A stretch of 64,000 nucleotides of DNA from Roseibacterium elongatum DSM 19469 (GTDB lineage Bacteria > Pseudomonadota > Alphaproteobacteria > Rhodobacterales > Rhodobacteraceae), in NCBI RefSeq assembly GCF_000590925.1, contig NZ_CP004372.1:656001-720000 (forward strand). Direction: 5' to 3'. Shown in pieces: positions 58,227 through 64,000 of this stretch (the stretch's first letter is position 1; each line of letters begins with the position of its first letter). Position numbers and translations under genes: made by a program. Under the pieces are notes generated by a model. That model made no database searches. It was not told where the DNA came from and saw only the letters and a list, made by a program, of their open reading frames with translations.

Positions 58227-61200
58227 TCACAGGTCGAGCAATCCGCCTCCGGCGCCGGCAGGTTCAGCGTCTTGCAGGTTCATTCGGTTGCGCTCGGCAA
58301 GTTCTGCCGTGTAAACCGGGTTCACCAAGGCGAAGCGCAATGTCGTCAACCGCCCGTCCGAGCCGCCCTCCACCCAGACGAATAGATGTGTGCCCCGGCA
58401 CTCCGAAAAGCCACTTGCCATCAGTTGCGACAGGTCGACCGGGTTGGCGATGGGGGGCAGCCATCGCTCTCCCGCCTCATCCACCCAGACGGTCCATTCC
58501 GGCGGGGTCCAGTTGTTGGCGCGCGTGCTCTGTTCGAGCGCAAAGAAGGTCTCGGACTGCCTTGCCGACGCCGTCAGCGATCTCAGGCAGGCTGCTTGCG
58601 CGGCGTCGGTGACCATGATGCCGTTCTCTTCGATCTGCGTCCCCGCGCCCTCGTTCCAGACAATCAGCGTATCGCCAACCCGGTCTGCGGGCTCTCCAAA
58701 GGCCTGAACAAGCTGTGGGCCTATTTCGGAGAGAAGCGGGCCCTCTCCCGCACCGAAGAACCGGCTGCGTGAAATTGCCGAAACGACTTCGCCCATATGC
58801 GGTGGCTCGTGGTAGAGGGCGACCATCTCGCGTTCGTCCTGTGACACGAAAAGGGTCGCGGCATAGTAGGGTGCCCAGTCCATCAGGTCCTGCCGCACCT
58901 GTCCCATCGACGCCTGCGCTTCGCGCGAGCGATAGTAGATCTCGCCAGATCCCATGCGTTCGCGGAGAACGGTCTCGGCCTCGGACATCAAGTCTCCAAG
59001 ACCGAGGCCAAGGAGTCGGAGGCCGGAGGATGGCGCCTCTGGCAAGGCGCCAGACGTCCCGGGCTGCGGTGCCTCCTCAGGCATGGGCGCCTCCAGGACG
59101 ATGCGCGCCATACGAGCCTCCGGGTTGTCTATGCCCGGGTTTGCCCCGGGTCGCAGAAGCTCAATCTCGTGGACGCGATAAGGGAAGTTTATCGCGGTGA
59201 CACGATCAGGAACAATCCGGCTGAACTCGATTGCGACGGGGTCCATCTCGATATGTATCCGAGCGAGGTATGTGGGATGGCCCGGCTCTGCGCTCAGGGC
59301 GCGCGCGGTATCGGCGTCCATAGGGATCCTGTCCATCCGGTTGCCATCTGGGGCGAGAGGGTAGGTCGGGTTGATATAGATCGCTGCCTCGGTCGCGCTC
59401 AGACCTTCCGGGAACTGCACGCCGCCCCATGACCATTGCCAGCCGCCGCGTCCGGGGTCGAAAGAATTGAGCTGTAACTCGGTCGCGAAAACCAGCCGCT
59501 CGCCAGGCTGGGCACGTGCCTCCGCTTCGGCGCCGAGTGCTGCAGCGGCGTCTTGACGTGCAAACACATCGCCGTCGGCAAAGTGTTCGCCCAGCACATG
59601 GAAGATCGCTTCCTCCGTCGGAATACCGGCGGCAGCAGCAGCCGCATGAACGAGATCTGACGGACGGGCAAGATCAACAGCTGCCATCCGCGCCACGTCT
59701 GTGGCCGCGCCTGACGCGCCCTCGAAAGCGGCCTCCCACAGGACGGGTTCCACGGGCGGCACGGCATCGGTCGAAAAGCGCGGCACGATTTGCGTAATTG
59801 CGATGCGCGCGGGCTCAGCGACAAGGATCAACGCTTGCCCCGCCAATCCCAGGCCAGTCCCGGTTGGCACGTCGGTGCGAAAAACCTCGGTCACCGAAAG
59901 CTCCAGCACATGGCGGCGGGCGGTACCATCTTCGACACTGTCCGGGAAACCGTCAGACAGCGCGTAGTTCGATGCGGGACGCGGCAGAACGATAATGGCG
60001 TGGGACACAGCGTTTCGAGAGGGATCGGGCGAGCCCAGCCGCACCATGCCCACATGCCCCGTCGGTTGCCCCAGCGCAGCGGCGAGACGCTGCATCGACG
60101 CTGTGCCGATCCCACTCAGCCCCGACAGGTCCGACACATCGCGCCGCGCCGGAACATCGGTTCGCAAGGTGAAGGCGAGCGGATCGGCCGCGGCCCCCAA
60201 CGGCAAGGCTGACAGCGCCCCGAACGCAACGGGCTGGGCAGCGGACAGGATGCGCTCTTGCTCGGCGCGGGTTTCCAGCGTCCAAGGCCGCGACAAATCA
60301 GCGAGTGACGCATCCAGCGCTTCTGCGGCGGTCCGGGGAAGTGCGGCGTCGTCCAGCACATGGAGGGTTCGTCCGAAATCGCCCCCCGCCACCACGCGGT
60401 AAGGGCCCATTCGCTCCGCTGAGATCAGGATCGGGGCGCGGGCGTCCTCGGTCAGGTTTGCGGTCAGACGGGCGGGAAATGCGATATACGGCTGTCGATC
60501 ACCCAGGGCGGTGCGAAACGCTTCTGCCGCTTCAAGCGGAAGGTCAAACGAGGCTGGAACGCGCCCGAGCTGGGACACGAGGCGCGCCCGCTCTTGCCCG
60601 AGCATGTTGCTGAGTGGCACCTCGCCGCAATCGCCTTGAAAAAACCGCGCCTCGATGGGGAACCCCCCGGTGTCGAAGTCATAAGCCCCAAGCGGTGCGC
60701 AGACCATGAGAACATCGACGGGCCCGGCGATCGCCCTCTCGCGCGTCCTTTGCGCAGCGCGCTCATTGATCGCCAGGGTAAGGCGCTGCATCTGAAACTC
60801 GTCCAGATCGCCGGTGTATTGCCACAATGATCCGGCCAGTACGGCACGACGGCGGGTGTCCGTTTCTCGCGACAGTATCGTGAAAAAACGCTCCATCTCA
60901 TCCGGCAAAACGCCCAGGACCTCGCGGGCGATGGCAACAGTCTCTTCGGGCGACAGTGCCGTACCCGGGTCCAGCGTCAGGCGGTCCAAGTTGCCCTCGG
61001 CGATCAGCGATCCATGAACCAAACGACGCAGGACGTCGACCTGCACGTTTTGGTAGTCGCGGGGCAGACCACTGACGCGAAAACCGCTCATCTGAAGGGC
61101 GATGACAGGCAGACTGTCGGCCCGCACAAGACCGGGGAGGTCGAGCGGAACGGCAGCGCCCCCAGACGGGACCACCTGAGGCTCGGCGATCTGCCCCGTG

Positions 61201-62009
61201 GCTCCGCCGGCGACGTCCGTATGACCGGGTGCAGGGGCTGTCGTCCCGGGCGCGGCCGCGCTGCCTGCCTCGCCTGCCGTGACCGACGTCGTTCGCCCTG
61301 ACACCCCGTCGAGGATCGCAATCCTCTCCCGCATCATCATCGCGAGACAGCCGGCATCGCTGGCGCATCCGTTTCGGAGATTGAGCCATTCGCGCTGCAA
61401 CTGCCGCACAATATCCCGCTGGTCGGCAGCGATCGCGGCAAGTGCGTGGCGATACGACTCGGCCAGCGCAACATCGAGGGCAGCGAGCGCGGGATCGTTG
61501 CAGATCGCATTTTCCGTGGGCGTCGTCGCGCGCGCGCAGTCAAAGCTCGGGGCCGCAAGGGCATCGCTCGCCCCCGCCACAGGTTGCTGCGCGCCCCTTG
61601 AGGCCAAGGCGGCATCGACAGCGGCGATCGTGATGCTGTCGGGGAGCCCGGTGACCAGAAGACCCATATCGCTCTGGAAATCCGAAATCGCCTGCTGGGT
61701 CCGGCCCGTCAGTCGGCCGTTGGGGTCGCCCACGTCATACCCCAGCGCATTCAGATTCGTCTGCAGATCGGACAGTTCGAGGAGGTCGAGCTGCTGAACG
61801 AGGATCGGGTCCGACACGTCACCCTGACGAAAGGGCTCCGCCAACAGATGCCCTTGCGGCCAAGCGCTGTTGAGGCCGTTTCGGTCAGCTTCGTGCCAGA
61901 CCGACAGGTCCGATTTCGGCACAACATAAGGGCCTGCGGGCGCCGAGGCGGACGCCGCAAAAACCATAGCGACTGCCGACGCGACCAGTTTTGGGTTCAC
62001 CTTTTGCAT
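58227..62009 (-). CDS. Giant exported protein with PG-binding-like and LprI-like domains
   Basis: The 1260-aa protein has a signal peptide (LVASAVAMVFAASASAPAG). A peptidoglycan-binding-like domain (about 78-135: LQTNLNALGYDVGDPNGRLTG) follows. An LprI-type domain (about 156-234; Cys158, 170, 215 and 221, with TPTENAICNDPALAALD) comes next, then about 1000 residues of unfamiliar alpha/beta sequence. LprI-like domains are known as lysozyme inhibitors. It may act at the cell wall. No operon partner is close by; the rRNA operon begins 765 bp upstream. Confidence 0.82.
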   Translation of the reverse strand: MQKVNPKLVASAVAMVFAASASAPAGPYVVPKSDLSVWHEADRNGLNSAWPQGHLLAEPFRQGDVSDPILVQQLDLLELSDLQTNLNALGYDVGDPNGRLTGRTQQAISDFQSDMGLLVTGLPDSITIAAVDAALASRGAQQPVAGASDALAAPSFDCARATTPTENAICNDPALAALDVALAESYRHALAAIAADQRDIVRQLQREWLNLRNGCASDAGCLAMMMRERIAILDGVSGRTTSVTAGEAGSAAAPGTTAPAPGHTDVAGGATGQIAEPQVVPSGGAAVPLDLPGLVRADSLPVIALQMSGFRVSGLPRDYQNVQVDVLRRLVHGSLIAEGNLDRLTLDPGTALSPEETVAIAREVLGVLPDEMERFFTILSRETDTRRRAVLAGSLWQYTGDLDEFQMQRLTLAINERAAQRTRERAIAGPVDVLMVCAPLGAYDFDTGGFPIEARFFQGDCGEVPLSNMLGQERARLVSQLGRVPASFDLPLEAAEAFRTALGDRQPYIAFPARLTANLTEDARAPILISAERMGPYRVVAGGDFGRTLHVLDDAALPRTAAEALDASLADLSRPWTLETRAEQERILSAAQPVAFGALSALPLGAAADPLAFTLRTDVPARRDVSDLSGLSGIGTASMQRLAAALGQPTGHVGMVRLGSPDPSRNAVSHAIIVLPRPASNYALSDGFPDSVEDGTARRHVLELSVTEVFRTDVPTGTGLGLAGQALILVAEPARIAITQIVPRFSTDAVPPVEPVLWEAAFEGASGAATDVARMAAVDLARPSDLVHAAAAAAGIPTEEAIFHVLGEHFADGDVFARQDAAAALGAEAEARAQPGERLVFATELQLNSFDPGRGGWQWSWGGVQFPEGLSATEAAIYINPTYPLAPDGNRMDRIPMDADTARALSAEPGHPTYLARIHIEMDPVAIEFSRIVPDRVTAINFPYRVHEIELLRPGANPGIDNPEARMARIVLEAPMPEEAPQPGTSGALPEAPSSGLRLLGLGLGDLMSEAETVLRERMGSGEIYYRSREAQASMGQVRQDLMDWAPYYAATLFVSQDEREMVALYHEPPHMGEVVSAISRSRFFGAGEGPLLSEIGPQLVQAFGEPADRVGDTLIVWNEGAGTQIEENGIMVTDAAQAACLRSLTASARQSETFFALEQSTRANNWTPPEWTVWVDEAGERWLPPIANPVDLSQLMASGFSECRGTHLFVWVEGGSDGRLTTLRFALVNPVYTAELAERNRMNLQDAEPAGAGGGLLDL

Positions 62010-62723
62010 GGAATCCTCCCGTGGGCGAAAGCGACCGTTCTCATGCTAATCTGCTGGATCAGGACCTGATTGTTCGGCTCTTCCAGACCGAGTCAAGAAA
62101 AAGCTGAGTTGAGGCCTGATGGCGTCCGCACCCGTCACCGGATCGAGCAGGCCACTTCGCTCGGCGCATTCCGTTGGCGCCAATCACTGCGCTTGGGGGT
62201 CAATGTTGCGTGCCTGTTCACACCCGGCCGCTATCGATGCGATGATTCCCATCGAACGGCACTGGAAGCAAAGGTCATCGCAGGCACCGATTTTCGAAGC
62301 GCTATGAAGGACTTCGGCCCCTCTTGCTTCCACTGTGCTTCCACAGGTGTTGGAAACGCAAACGCCGCCCGGGAGGGCGGCGTGTGAGCGTTTGGAAACG
62401 CGTGCAGGTTGGACGGAAGTCGGGTCTCAGGTCACATGGTTTCGAGCTCGCTGAGCTGCTCGGAGAGAGCTCAGGAAGCCGCAGGAAGGCCTCTGCGCCC
62501 TCTGCGCCCAGATACCGACATCCTGAGAACCCTGAAGTCACCTGGAGCGGCCGTGGACGCCGTCCGGCCTGGGTTACGGCAGCGCTCGAGTGTGGCAAGT
62601 CTCTCGAGGATCTTGCGATCTGAGAACATCACGCTCTGCCTGGTGTTGAGACTTGTGGGGGTTCGGGGACTGAGTTTGGGAAGAGGTGCCCCCAGACTGC
62701 CCCCACGCCCTCAGAAACGAAGA
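62010..62723. other. Intergenic region without recognisable gene
   Basis: About 710 bases separate the giant exported gene from the rRNA operon terminator. No open frame with the codon pattern of this genome was found on either strand. The only clear structure is the nested inverted repeat at 62354-62393. The promoter for the exported gene should lie near 62010-62150, but no confident -35/-10 is seen. Confidence 0.5.
62354..62393. terminator. Nested inverted repeat, terminator-like
   Basis: The inner arms ACGCCGCCC/GGGCGGCGT (62362-62370, 62375-62383; loop GGGA) and outer arms AAACGC/GCGTTT (62354-62359, 62388-62393) form one long hairpin. Direct repeats TGGAAACGC flank it (62351-62359, 62393-62401). 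It may terminate any transcript passing the main rRNA operon terminator, but no long T-run follows. Confidence 0.5.
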
Positions 62724-62744
62724 AAGCCGCCCATCGGGCGGCTT
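62724..62744 (-). terminator. Intrinsic terminator of the rRNA operon
   Basis: AAGCCGCCC (62724-62732) and GGGCGGCTT (62736-62744) with loop ATC form a stable stem. On the minus strand it is followed by TCTTCG after the A/T-rich closing pairs. It lies 29 bp after the tRNA-fMet 3' end, as expected for the operon end. Confidence 0.75.
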
Positions 62745-62773
62745 CTTAATATCCTGATACGAAACAGGAAATT

Positions 62774-62850
<77 letters not shown>

Positions 62851-62931
62851 CCGGGTCCTTGGCGTGTCCAAGTTTGGAAGACCAAGGTTTTGGGTATCGT
62901 TTGAGAGATACGTGTGTGTGTTTCTTTCTAG

Positions 62932-63048
62932 GTTTGGCGGTGACCTACTCTCCCACGTCTTGAGACGCAGTACCATTGGCGCAGTAGCACTTAACGGCCG
63001 GGTTCGGAATGGAGCCGGGTGTTTTGCTTACGCTATGACCACCAAACC
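62932..63048 (-). rRNA. rrf: 5S ribosomal RNA
   Basis: About 117 nt on the minus strand, starting GGTTTGGTGGTCATAGCG and ending GGTCACCGCCAAAC, whose ends pair. The internal CCGAACCCGGCCGTTAAG and GGGAGAGTAGGTC segments are typical 5S. Ends are estimated from this pairing. It follows the 23S gene and precedes tRNA-fMet. Confidence 0.95.
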
Positions 63049-63186
63049 GAGGAAGAAACACATGATTGGTGCGCTACCGCGCCAGCGCGCTACTTGAGCG
63101 CGTGAGGCGATAACGAACCATCCAAGTCTAGTACACGTTTGGTGATGCTTTTTTGGTCCTAGTACGAAGCCTGGCTTCTACTGGAT

Positions 63187-64000
<814 letters not shown>

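Noticed and set aside
62010..62773. Integrated element at tRNA-fMet
   Set aside because: No integrase and no second copy of the tRNA 3' end were found in the window.

Overview
The window is high-GC, densely packed DNA from an alphaproteobacterium, most probably Rhodobacterales/Rhodobacteraceae. The evidence is the strong GC3 bias, the arrangement 23S-5S-tRNA-fMet, a polyol (smo-mtlK-xylB) operon of the type described in Rhodobacter sphaeroides, TRAP/TAXI transport genes, and a pyrB locus carrying a metal-ligand-deficient dihydroorotase homologue. No plasmid, phage or CRISPR signature was seen. Identities come from reading motifs in the translated sequence; no database search was run.

Layout: (1) 0-10 kb: the 5' end of an acyl-CoA dehydrogenase, a Sua5-type tRNA t6A enzyme, YqgE, a DsbD-N-like exported protein, an RND efflux pump with its membrane-fusion protein, moaB, a type-4 uracil-DNA glycosylase and a small SRPBCC-like protein. 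(2) 10-15.8 kb: a coupled operon pyrB - three small membrane proteins - pyrC-like - plsY, followed by two DUF805 membrane proteins. (3) 15.8-25 kb: rsmE - membrane protein - gshA on the minus strand, ubiA head-to-head with rsmE, an OmpA-family protein, and uvrC-pgsA-moaD-moaE on the minus strand. (4) 25-31.5 kb, all minus: an SDR, a Ca2+/Na+ antiporter, a tiny zinc-ribbon protein, sppA, bdhA with an acyl-CoA synthetase, and a GT-A-like protein. (5) 31.5-40.6 kb: glycerate 2-kinase and an RpiR regulator (minus) facing a TAXI-TRAP transporter, a universal stress protein, a class-III aminotransferase and an M20 deacylase (plus). This is probably one regulated uptake/catabolic locus. (6) 40.6-48.3 kb: an IS3-type transposase remnant, then a translationally coupled set of a 1045-aa transglutaminase-like protein, a 1223-aa multidomain double-VWA protein and a small Cys-rich protein, followed by an unknown gene on the other strand. 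(7) 48.7-57.7 kb, all minus: LacI-type regulator, smoE-F-G-K, smoS, mtlK, xylB, for uptake and oxidation of hexitols. (8) 57.8-62 kb: a decayed reading frame and a giant exported protein with peptidoglycan-binding-like and LprI-like domains. (9) 62.7-64 kb: the 3' end of an rRNA operon on the minus strand (23S, 5S, tRNA-fMet, terminator).

One caution applies throughout. At least seven genes, including uvrC, carry single-base frameshifts, nearly all in G/C runs, and removing or adding one base restores a normal-length protein in each. Sequencing error is the most economical explanation, and these genes are annotated as interrupted CDSs spanning the break. The least familiar material is the 40.8-47.8 kb exported-protein set next to the IS remnant, together with its possible companion at 58.2-62.0 kb.
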